Assembly (NCBI RefSeq): GCF_001277255.1
Contig: NZ_CP012264.1
Location: 2,232,001 to 2,296,000, forward strand
Origin: Cronobacter condimenti 1330
Lineage (GTDB): Bacteria; Pseudomonadota; Gammaproteobacteria; Enterobacterales; Enterobacteriaceae
Direction: 5' to 3'
DNA length: 64,000 bases
Shown: positions 29,355 to 36,144 of the stretch, piece after piece
How the letters are laid out: the number at the start of each line of letters is the position of its first letter
How positions within the stretch are numbered: the stretch's first letter is position 1
Program-made: the position numbers and the translations under genes
The notes under the pieces: model-generated
The model's database searches: none
What the model was told of the DNA's origin: nothing
What the model saw: the letters and a program-made list of their open reading frames with translations, nothing else

Positions 29355-29528
29355 TTAAAACAGCGCCACCAGCAGCGCGACGGGGAAACTCATCGGCCAC
29401 GTCGCGCCGATAAGCGTGGCGCAAAGCAGCTTGATGCTGGTTTTATCTTTCGCAATGAAAAAGGTAATCAACGCCGCGATCGCCGCCATGACGGCGTAAA
29501 AAACGAGCATATGTTGGTAGAGCATCAT
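29355..29528 (-). CDS. ortT: OrtT/GhoT-family membrane toxin homologue
   Basis: A 57-aa inner-membrane protein with two hydrophobic segments (about 6-24 and 33-55) joined by a charged loop (AKDKTS). The start YQHMLVFYAVMAAIA and the end GATWPMSFPVALL match E. coli OrtT, the orphan GhoT-like protein that damages the membrane and lowers growth under nucleotide stress. Two tandem ATG codons are at the start; the extension up to 29588 is not family-like. No GhoS-like antitoxin is recognisable beside it, in line with the orphan status of OrtT. In K-12 ortT is in a different neighbourhood (ydcX), so the location here differs. Confidence 0.85.
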   Translation of the reverse strand: MMLYQHMLVFYAVMAAIAALITFFIAKDKTSIKLLCATLIGATWPMSFPVALLVALF

Positions 29529-29728
29529 GATTGCGTATCCATACTGAGAGTGCGGTCGCAATATGCGATTTTTTATGACGCAGATCAAGTATCAATTCTT
29601 ATGACGAAACAGTAAAAGTTGATCTGCTTCACCTGCCCCGCACCGTTTACGAGGATGAATCAAATCCGTACGTGATATGTTAACGTCGGTATATCGAATC
29701 AGTTACAACCAGAGGCTGCTCCATCGCA

Positions 29729-30052
29729 ATGAGAACCACGCGCGTCACGTTACGTCTTTCCCACGCCGTCAGCGACACCATGCTCGATGACATTAAAGCC
29801 ATTATTCCCGCTGATGCGTTGCAGGTTTTTATCAATCAGTTAGATGAAACGCAGTACGCCACGCTGGAGTGTATTCAAACGGAACAGAATTGTTCGCTGA
29901 TAGCCTCCGCCATCGTGGTCTGGCGTCAGCTCGGGCATATCAAAAGCCTTATCTACCGCAACGGCGATGTGCTCCGCGATGTCTCGGACGCCAGCCAGTT
30001 TCAGATATTCACTATGCTACGGGCGCCTCTGACCGTCCTTGCGGTACGTTAA
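29729..30052 (+). CDS. Unrecognised 107-aa protein
   Basis: No family recognised. No signal peptide; mixed alpha/beta look, with RTTRVTLRLSHAV and LQVFINQLDETQYATLECI as likely strands and an acidic centre. The ribosome site is poor (AGAGG about 14 bases before the ATG), so the exact start is unsure. It is divergent from the OrtT-like gene, 200 bp away. I compared it by eye with GhoS and saw no clear match. Moderate confidence that it is expressed. Confidence 0.55.
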   Translation: MRTTRVTLRLSHAVSDTMLDDIKAIIPADALQVFINQLDETQYATLECIQTEQNCSLIASAIVVWRQLGHIKSLIYRNGDVLRDVSDASQFQIFTMLRAPLTVLAVR

Positions 30053-30124
30053 TTTTTTCAGAAAATTCTCAACTTTCGCCCCTGTCTGCCGATAACCTAC
30101 TGAAAATGGACGGGGGAGCCCCTC

Positions 30125-30316
30125 ATGCAAACTGGAATACCCACGCTTGCGCTGGCCTTTACGGTCTGGCTGCTGATTTTTATCCCTTCTTATAAAATCG
30201 CCCGTCGGGCAGGTTTTGGCTGGTCGATGGCGCTGCTGTTGACGATGCCGGGTCTGAACATCATCGCCTGGTGGTGTTTTGCCTGTATGAAGTGGCCTGC
30301 GCGACGTTATTTCTGA
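30125..30316 (+). CDS. Small two-span membrane protein, 63 aa
   Basis: GGGGGAG before the ATG gives a strong ribosome site. Two hydrophobic segments (about 6-22 and 32-52) are joined by a basic loop (YKIARRAGFG), and the protein ends with KWPARRYF; both basic parts would be cytoplasmic, so a hairpin with both termini on opposite or same sides cannot be decided. Located between the 107-aa gene and the EAL protein on the same strand, 199 bp before the latter. Function unknown. Confidence 0.7.
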   Translation: MQTGIPTLALAFTVWLLIFIPSYKIARRAGFGWSMALLLTMPGLNIIAWWCFACMKWPARRYF

Positions 30317-30515
30317 CGTCCTGATACGTTGCCAGAACGGGGTGCATGGATGACGCGCCCTGCTTTGCTGTGCCCGCCAGAAGATGAAAACCGCGTTTAG
30401 GGTTAAAGCTCCGCGCTGCCTTGCCGATGATGCAGATAACACCAACGCCCGCGTTGACCGTAACAGCTGAGGCGCTCGCGCCTGTAAAGAAGCCGCGCTT
30501 AAAGGTAGCACCCTT

Positions 30516-32261
30516 ATGTTTAGCCACATCGACAGAAAAGATGCCAGACGCATGGCAGCCCTGGACATGCTCCGGGGTGATCACGGGCATCAGGACCCGG
30601 TACTGCTGCAATTTGCCAGGCTTGCGAGTCTGGCGCTCGGCATACCCGGTTGTTTTATTGCCGTCGTGGACAAAGCAGGCCTGCCGGTGCACCTTGCCCA
30701 TCCGGAGCCGTTACAGGTTGACCCCGCCATACTGACAAGGCCGTTGTGCGCGCCTGGCGAAGCCGTCTGGTGCAGCGATACCGCGGTTGATGAGCCGGGA
30801 CGTTCGCACCCGCTGGCCGTCCCTGACGTGCGCTTTTACGCCTGCGCGCCGCTGCGCACGCGCGACGGCAGCCTGACCGGCACCATCGGCATCACGCACC
30901 CGACGCCGCAGCCCTTTGATGACGAACGCGCTCACACCCTCGCTCTTATCGCCGGGCTTACCGGGGCGTGGCTTGAAACGCTCAATGCAGTAGGTTTTTT
31001 AGATCCAGTCACGCGTTTACCAAACCGCCAGAAACTGCTGGCGGATATGGAGCGCTTGTCCGCAAGCGGCAGTGCCGAGCGCTATACCCTGATGATTTTT
31101 GACTGCATCGACATGCCTACCGCGTATGAACTGGCGCGTTCGCTCGGTATGCCGGCGCTGGAAACGCTGCTTAACGATCTCGGCCCGCTGCTTCGCATGA
31201 AACTGCGACTCAAGAACGAAACCGTACTGTATAACGTGGCGACCGGTCGCTACGCCCTGCTGCTGAAAACCCGTAACCAGAAAGCGATTCGCCGCAATGC
31301 CGCGATGCTCCCGCTGGTTAACGCGCGAATGCTGCAGGGCATCAATATCCGGCTTAATATTTTTGCGGGCGAAGTGGGCTGGCAGCCTGACAAAACTACG
31401 CCCAACGAAGCGCTGCGTCGCGCCATCAGCGCGCTGCATGAGGCTATCTGGCTTAATAAGCGGCATATGACGTTTGATGCCGAGCGCGATGAGAAACGCA
31501 ACGTCGATTTCCAGCTCCTGCACGATCTTAGCGAAAGCATCGCCAAAAATCGTGGGCTGTATCTGATGTATCAGCCGAAAATCAAACTCAGTACCAACAA
31601 AGCGGTGGGGGTTGAAGCGCTGCTGCGCTGGCGGCACCCGACGCGTGGCGAAATTCCGCCGGGCGTGTTTATTCCGCTTGCGCAGAACACGACGCTAATG
31701 GATGAAATCACCCAATGGGTCATCGGCGCCGCGCTGCTGCAACTGCAAAAGTGGCGCTGCCAGGGCATCGTGCTGCCAGTATCGGTCAATATCAGCGTCA
31801 GCGATCTCTCGCGCAGCGGCTTTGCCGACGCGCTGGAAGAACGCGTCCTGCGCGCGGGCCTGTCGCCAAACGATATCCGCATCGAATGTCTGGAAACCGA
31901 AAAAGCGCTGGAGAGTGAAACCGCGCTTTGCGAAATGGATATGCTTAAATTGCGCGGCTTTAAAATCCTGCTGGATGACTTTGGCGCGGGCTACAGCAAT
32001 ATCAATTACTTGCGTCGTGTTCCTATCGATATCATTAAGCTGGATCGCTCGCTTACCAGTCGCATCGCCGACGATCGTAGCAGCCAGATAATCGTGCGTA
32101 ATGTCATTCAGATGCTTAAAGAACTTGATTACGTCGTGCTGGCAGAAGGTGTTGAGGATGCAGAAACCGCACGTTTACTGCTGGAATTCGGCTGCGATGA
32201 AGCGCAGGGTTATTTCTTCTCCCGCCCGGTAGAGCCTGACTTTATCGCACAATGGATATAA
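30516..32261 (+). CDS. GAF-GGDEF(degenerate)-EAL cyclic-di-GMP protein
   Basis: A 581-aa cytosolic protein. Order: GAF-like sensor (about 20-160), GGDEF-fold domain (about 165-325) in which the signature position reads TGRYALLL instead of GGDEF, so no diguanylate cyclase activity is expected, then an EAL domain (about 335-580). The EAL domain keeps E367-A-L, the ETE segment, DDFGAGYS at 487-494 and QGYFFSRP near the end, so phosphodiesterase activity toward c-di-GMP is likely. The degenerate GGDEF may bind GTP as an allosteric site, as in other hybrids. The start at 30516 is the best supported ATG (AAAGGTA upstream). No membrane segment. Followed by a hairpin at 32272-32290. Confidence 0.93.
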   Translation: MFSHIDRKDARRMAALDMLRGDHGHQDPVLLQFARLASLALGIPGCFIAVVDKAGLPVHLAHPEPLQVDPAILTRPLCAPGEAVWCSDTAVDEPGRSHPLAVPDVRFYACAPLRTRDGSLTGTIGITHPTPQPFDDERAHTLALIAGLTGAWLETLNAVGFLDPVTRLPNRQKLLADMERLSASGSAERYTLMIFDCIDMPTAYELARSLGMPALETLLNDLGPLLRMKLRLKNETVLYNVATGRYALLLKTRNQKAIRRNAAMLPLVNARMLQGINIRLNIFAGEVGWQPDKTTPNEALRRAISALHEAIWLNKRHMTFDAERDEKRNVDFQLLHDLSESIAKNRGLYLMYQPKIKLSTNKAVGVEALLRWRHPTRGEIPPGVFIPLAQNTTLMDEITQWVIGAALLQLQKWRCQGIVLPVSVNISVSDLSRSGFADALEERVLRAGLSPNDIRIECLETEKALESETALCEMDMLKLRGFKILLDDFGAGYSNINYLRRVPIDIIKLDRSLTSRIADDRSSQIIVRNVIQMLKELDYVVLAEGVEDAETARLLLEFGCDEAQGYFFSRPVEPDFIAQWI

Positions 32262-32271
32262 CTGTTATTTT

Positions 32272-32290
32272 CCGGTGCGTTACGCACCGG
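32272..32290 (+). terminator. Possible terminator after the EAL gene
   Basis: Perfect 8-bp stem (CCGGTGCG/CGCACCGG) with a TTA loop, ten bases after the stop codon; only a short T-rich tail follows (ATATTT). Confidence 0.6.
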
Positions 32291-32472
32291 ATATTTCCCC
32301 TGACAAAATAACCCGCCAGTTACTGCGGAATTAAAGACACCCCTCACGTCAGGACAAAATGTATATTAATACACATTCAAATTATTACCTTGCGGCATTG
32401 TGTGATCAGACACACTTAAATAAATAAATTTTTTCATGCTGCAATATTTCCCGTCTACGCTTATCTCATACC

Positions 32473-32622
32473 TTAGCCTTTTACTAAGGTTATCTTTGCC
32501 ATCACCCGGGACAATATTGGTTCACGGAAGAACCGCTTTTTCTCACTATCCTGTAATGCCTCCTTGTTGACCCTGCCCCTGCGCCTCCTTGGTTTAGCGG
32601 CCTTCCGCGCCCCTCTGCCCAT
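32473..32622 (-). CDS. 49-aa strongly basic peptide
   Basis: AAGGGGAG eight bases before the ATG supports translation. The product begins MGRGARKAAKPRRRRGRVNK and continues with a charged stretch (EALQDSEKKRFFREP), so the calculated charge is strongly positive. The size and basic N-terminus suggest nucleic-acid or ribosome binding, but this is inference. A hairpin ACCTTAG/CTAAGGT (32470-32490) overlaps the stop. I cannot assign a family. It lies in an AT-rich gap between the EAL gene and the KGG gene, on the opposite strand to both. Confidence 0.55.
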   Translation of the reverse strand: MGRGARKAAKPRRRRGRVNKEALQDSEKKRFFREPILSRVMAKITLVKG

Positions 32623-32982
32623 CAGATTCGCTCCCCTTTCGTGCTGACCAGGAGGTTGTTGCGACGGCGCCTGAATACGACAAAATATGTCATGACGTTT
32701 CACAGGATTAATTTTATTGCGTTTTATATAAAGCGATTAATTTATTTGCCACACCTTTAATTTTTATTTTCAAGCGATAATCAGGCGAAGCGTAAAATTA
32801 AAAAAAGCCTCACATCACGCAAAAAAATTCACCGAAAAACAGACCTTTTGAGCGGCGATGATATTTTTATCCATCATTTAACTTGCAGCATGTATAAGCC
32901 ATGACTACAGTTACTAATACCTTTTCGACAGCAGTCAAACGCTGCTGAATTAAGCAAGACCAACAACATGAGGAGAATATGT
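32623..32982. other. Intergenic, AT-rich leader of the KGG-repeat gene
   Basis: About 360 bases of AT-rich DNA without a credible gene. Runs of A and T are frequent around 32700-32850. The part near 32880-32970 should hold the promoter of the stress-type KGG gene. The gap on the other side of the basic peptide (32291-32472) carries two short palindromes: TGTAT-ATTA-ATACA near 32356-32369 and a TGTGT/ACACA pair near 32400-32416. Confidence 0.45.
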
Positions 32983-33156
32983 ATGACTCAGCATCGTGGT
33001 GGTTCAGGTAATTTCGCAGAAGACCCCAAACGCGCCTCAGAAGCAGGCCAAAAAGGCGGTCAGCAGAGTGGCGGTAACTTTAAAAATGACCGCGAACGCG
33101 CCTCCGAGGCGGGGCGCAAAGGGGGTGAAAATAGTCATGGCGGCGGTCGCTCCTGA
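32983..33156 (+). CDS. KGG-repeat stress protein (YmdF/YciG family)
   Basis: A 57-aa hydrophilic protein of the YmdF/YciG/GsiB type (general stress, Con-10 like). It has HRGGSGNFAEDPKRASEAGQ, then two KGG-centred repeats (GQKGGQQSGGNF and GRKGGENSHGG). The start at 32983 follows GAGGAGA; five extra residues at 32968 are possible but less likely. Relatives in E. coli are RpoS-dependent and help swarming and survival under stress. A strong terminator follows at 33243-33269, so the unit is monocistronic. Confidence 0.92.
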   Translation: MTQHRGGSGNFAEDPKRASEAGQKGGQQSGGNFKNDRERASEAGRKGGENSHGGGRS

Positions 33157-33242
33157 TATTTATCACCTCGCCTGAAAGGAACGCTGCCGGGAGTATCGCA
33201 GGCGTTCTATAATCAACAGGCCATTTTACATCAGGGTATTTA

Positions 33243-33269
33243 AAGAGAGCGTCTGGCGCTCTCTTTTTT
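33243..33269 (+). terminator. Rho-independent terminator after the KGG gene
   Basis: Perfect 9-bp stem AAGAGAGCG/CGCTCTCTT with TCTGG loop and following T-run. Confidence 0.92.
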
Positions 33270-33328
33270 ATTGTGTTTATAAAGACATTTACTCGGTTTT
33301 ATAAAAAACCATTGCGGCACTTGCCGCG

Positions 33329-33586
33329 TTATTCATGCCTTGTGCTAAAGATATAGTTTTGCGCCGTTTCTTCTTGCAAAAATACCTCCTGCGCCTCCCC
33401 GCTTGGCAGTACAACACATACCGACGCCCCTGTATGCAGCCCCGCAAACGCGTCAATCTGCTGCGCTTTATCAACCTCAAAGGTTTTCACCGTTTCCTGG
33501 GTGACGGCATCGGGTTCACTGACACTATAGGTGGCGGTAAAATCCACTTCCGGGCGGTCTTTCAAATGCAACTGGATAGAAGGCAT
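33329..33586 (-). CDS. Unrecognised 85-aa acidic protein
   Basis: GGGGAG is placed correctly before the ATG. The product looks like a small beta-rich domain (PSIQLHLKDRPEVDFTATYSV, ASVCVVLPSGEAQEVFLQEE) with a single Cys and no export signal. It is convergent with the KGG gene and divergent from the lipoprotein gene. No family recognised; codon use resembles the neighbours. A plus-strand 127-aa frame over the same bases has no ribosome site and is rejected. Confidence 0.68.
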   Translation of the reverse strand: MPSIQLHLKDRPEVDFTATYSVSEPDAVTQETVKTFEVDKAQQIDAFAGLHTGASVCVVLPSGEAQEVFLQEETAQNYIFSTRHE

Positions 33587-33830
33587 AGCGGCTCCCCGCG
33601 TGACTCAGTTAGGGTAAGTGTAGTTCACCCTTGTGTTTCCAGGGGAAGCGGCATCCGGCAACTTTCTGACTTTATCAATAAAATTAAAGCGATGCGAAAC
33701 GCGGCCGATAACAGATAAGCATGAAAGCAGTAACCTGCGGCTGGCGGATCCCGGTACGCCACACCAGCTAACCATCACACCTGTCAGCGGGGATGCGTGT
33801 CATCGTGCTGGCAGGACAAGGGAGAGTGAG

Positions 33831-34412
33831 ATGAAACGGTCCGGCATTCTGGCTTTAGTCGGGGCAATGTTTTTGTTGCAAGGGTGTGATGCAAACAGCA
33901 TCGACCAGGTGCAGTCGCTAAGCGTCGGCGACCGCTCCCTCGGCCAGGTTTTCGCGGCCCGCACCGACTGCGTGCAGGGCGAATGGCGCACCTTTGAAGA
34001 CGCAGGCGGACGCGATGTGGTGCTCTACTCCTGCCAGCTACCGGCCCCGGAACTGGCTGCCTTAACCGCGCAATACCGTGAGCACAGCAATCAACTGGTT
34101 GAACAGAACACAACGTCACGCTGGCGCTCGGCCCATCGCGAGGATGTGGCCCGCGTGATGAGCGAAGTGAGCATCCGTAACGTTGAACTGCTGTATATCT
34201 GGCGTTTTAACAAGGGTGCCGCGCCCGCCCTTGCCGATGTCGAAGTCAAAGCGACTACCACCTTTGCCAGTTTCAGCTATAGCGTGAACCAGCCGGATCG
34301 CTTTCTCACCCAGGCGTCAGATAATACCCTGCCCGACCTCTGGCCGCAGAGCCTGTTTCCTCAGCTTGATAAAAACGCGAGCGCGTTGTACCGCGAACTC
34401 AGCGCATTGTAA
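33831..34412 (+). CDS. Predicted lipoprotein, 193 aa
   Basis: Lipoprotein precursor with lipobox FLLQGC (Cys 19), then Asp-Ala; Asp at position +2 would favour retention in the inner membrane under the Lol rule. Two Cys in the mature part (TDCVQGEW and YSCQLPAP) may form a disulfide. The rest is a mixed alpha/beta domain that ends in LYRELSAL. The start is set by GGGAGAG before the ATG at 33831; the frame open from 33633 is not protein-like. It is convergent with the esterase gene, whose stop is the very next base. No family recognised. Confidence 0.85.
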   Translation: MKRSGILALVGAMFLLQGCDANSIDQVQSLSVGDRSLGQVFAARTDCVQGEWRTFEDAGGRDVVLYSCQLPAPELAALTAQYREHSNQLVEQNTTSRWRSAHREDVARVMSEVSIRNVELLYIWRFNKGAAPALADVEVKATTTFASFSYSVNQPDRFLTQASDNTLPDLWPQSLFPQLDKNASALYRELSAL

Positions 34413-35996
34413 TTACCCGCTGCCGCCGTGTTCACGGCGGCTTTCGGTGAGATACTTTACCCCCTGCATCATCGCCTCGCACCAGCTCACATAATCATGC
34501 CCGCTCGCCCACGGGTGAAAACTCACCGCGTAGCCCTTCTCTCGCAGCACGTGCTCAAACTCACGCGTATTCTGATAAATTCCTCCATCAGGTCCCTGCG
34601 TTTCGAACCGTCCGGCCTCTAGCCAGAAACGCACAGTCAGGCGCGGCGCGCGCTCATACTCGCGTGTCAGCCAGCTTGCCGGCTCGCCTTTTGGCGCCCA
34701 CCAGTACGACCCTGACAGGCTTAAGACATTACCGAAAACCGTCGGATGGCGAAGCGCCACCCATGACGCCGCCAGACCGCCATAGCTGGAGCCTGTGACA
34801 ATAGTGCGTCGCCCTTGCGGCGCGAGGCCCTGCGCGCGAAGCCAGGGCAGAAGCTCCAGCGCCATCATATCGGCGAAATCACGGTTAGGCGGCAGCTCTT
34901 TGCTGCGTCGGGTGAAATCCAGACTGTCGATAAACACCACATTGAGCGGTGGCAGGCGTCGGGCGGTTATCAGGCGATCGACCACGGATGCCAGCCGGTA
35001 GTCGTCCTGGTAAGTGTTGCCGTCAAAGACCATGAGCGTCCAGCGTGCGGGGGTTGCCGGGCGGTAAAGCTGAATGTCGCGCGTATTATTAAGCCGCGCG
35101 CTGGTAAACGCGTGGCGCGTCAGGGTGCCGTTTCGCACGCCGTTCAAATCGCCTGCCGCCCCGCACTGGCGTGCGCCGCCCATCGTGACTAAGGAATAAC
35201 GGTTCCAGCGGTCCTCCTGCGAAGGAAGAAACTGCTGCGGGTTCAGCGGATCCGCCTGAGCGGTTGCAAGGATAGCGCGACGTTGCTCGCGCGGGGTGCC
35301 GTGGATTTGTGGCACATCCGGCGCGAGCTTGTACTGCATCAACGTATCGGCGGGCACTACATAGCTGCGAAACCAGACATCCGACAGCCCGAGCCGAAAC
35401 AGTGGATCGTGGTCGCCTGCGGGCGAGCCCAGAATAAAGACGTTTTTTCGGGCCCCGCGCCATAAAAATGTGATGCGTCGATGGTTGTCATCAACGGGTT
35501 CCACAAGCGGCGTGCCGCGTTCCGCAATGTTGCGCCAGAACGCCTGCGTATCGCCGCCGCCGCTCAGGTGGCGCGCCAGCGCCTGAAGCGTCGGGCTTAC
35601 GGGTTCTGGCGCTTGCTCGCGCGCCAGCGGCACCGTTTCCTGGGCCTGCCAGCGTAAAGACCATGTCGTGCCTGCCGCCCCCTCCAGGATCAGCGTGGAA
35701 GGCTGCCGGACCGGCAGCGCAAAGAGCAACGAATGGGTACCGTCTGCCGGGCCACGCGTCACCAGACGTCGTAACGGCTGCTGCTGTCCATCCATCAGTT
35801 GCGCCTCGCGCGCGCCGGTCAGCGTTGCGGCGACATAATTTTCGCCGAGAACCGGCTGGATAATGCAAACGCGTCCCCGGTTATCAAACGTCCCGGCAAG
35901 CTCGCCGTCAACCGCGCTCTTCAGGCATGACGCCGCTTCGCCAGGTGATGCAGCCATCCCCAGCAGCAGACTTATCGCGAACGTTGTCCTCTTCAC
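34413..35996 (-). CDS. Secreted Fes/IroE-like siderophore esterase
   Basis: Alpha/beta-hydrolase of the enterochelin-esterase family, 527 aa, with a Sec signal peptide (about 1-21, ending GEAAS), so the enzyme should act in the periplasm. N-terminal part holds an enterochelin-esterase beta-domain with FLWRGARKNVFILG and the LGLSDVWFRSYVVP segment; the C-terminal hydrolase has TGSSYGG with the nucleophile Ser404 and a likely catalytic His500 in SGHDYVSW. It starts with GTG, supported by GGGAGAG five bases before it. It is divergent from a TonB-dependent receptor over a 150-bp spacer with a Fur box. Fes itself is cytosolic and about 400 aa and IroE is smaller; the substrate (enterobactin, salmochelin or another ester siderophore) is not decided. 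Confidence 0.88.
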   Translation of the reverse strand: MKRTTFAISLLLGMAASPGEAASCLKSAVDGELAGTFDNRGRVCIIQPVLGENYVAATLTGAREAQLMDGQQQPLRRLVTRGPADGTHSLLFALPVRQPSTLILEGAAGTTWSLRWQAQETVPLAREQAPEPVSPTLQALARHLSGGGDTQAFWRNIAERGTPLVEPVDDNHRRITFLWRGARKNVFILGSPAGDHDPLFRLGLSDVWFRSYVVPADTLMQYKLAPDVPQIHGTPREQRRAILATAQADPLNPQQFLPSQEDRWNRYSLVTMGGARQCGAAGDLNGVRNGTLTRHAFTSARLNNTRDIQLYRPATPARWTLMVFDGNTYQDDYRLASVVDRLITARRLPPLNVVFIDSLDFTRRSKELPPNRDFADMMALELLPWLRAQGLAPQGRRTIVTGSSYGGLAASWVALRHPTVFGNVLSLSGSYWWAPKGEPASWLTREYERAPRLTVRFWLEAGRFETQGPDGGIYQNTREFEHVLREKGYAVSFHPWASGHDYVSWCEAMMQGVKYLTESRREHGGSG

Positions 35997-36036
35997 TCGA
36001 CTCTCCCTAAAAAATTGTTTACAACTTAATGCAAAT

Positions 36037-36055
36037 GGTAATGATTTTCAATATC
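36037..36055. promoter_or_regulatory. Fur box between esterase and receptor genes
   Basis: GGTAATGATTTTCAATATC matches 15 of 19 positions of the GATAATGATAATCATTATC consensus. It lies 41 bases upstream of the esterase start and 90 bases upstream of the receptor start, where it could repress both divergent promoters with iron. Confidence 0.78.
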
Positions 36056-36144
36056 ATCAAGCGGTTTGTGGGGTGGTGATTTACGCGTCGTGCCGGTTGA
36101 CGGGGCGACGCAGGTTGATGATGAAGACAAGGAAAAAGAAAGAA

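Noticed and set aside
29729..30052. The 107-aa protein as a GhoS-type antitoxin of the OrtT-like toxin
   Set aside because: No sequence match to GhoS by eye and the gene is divergent from ortT with a poor ribosome site; left as unknown.
32400..32416. TGTGT/ACACA pair as a CRP site
   Set aside because: Only one half fits TGTGA and there is no gene start at a suitable distance.
33335..33718. 127-codon plus-strand frame
   Set aside because: No ribosome site, overlaps the better supported 85-aa minus-strand gene.
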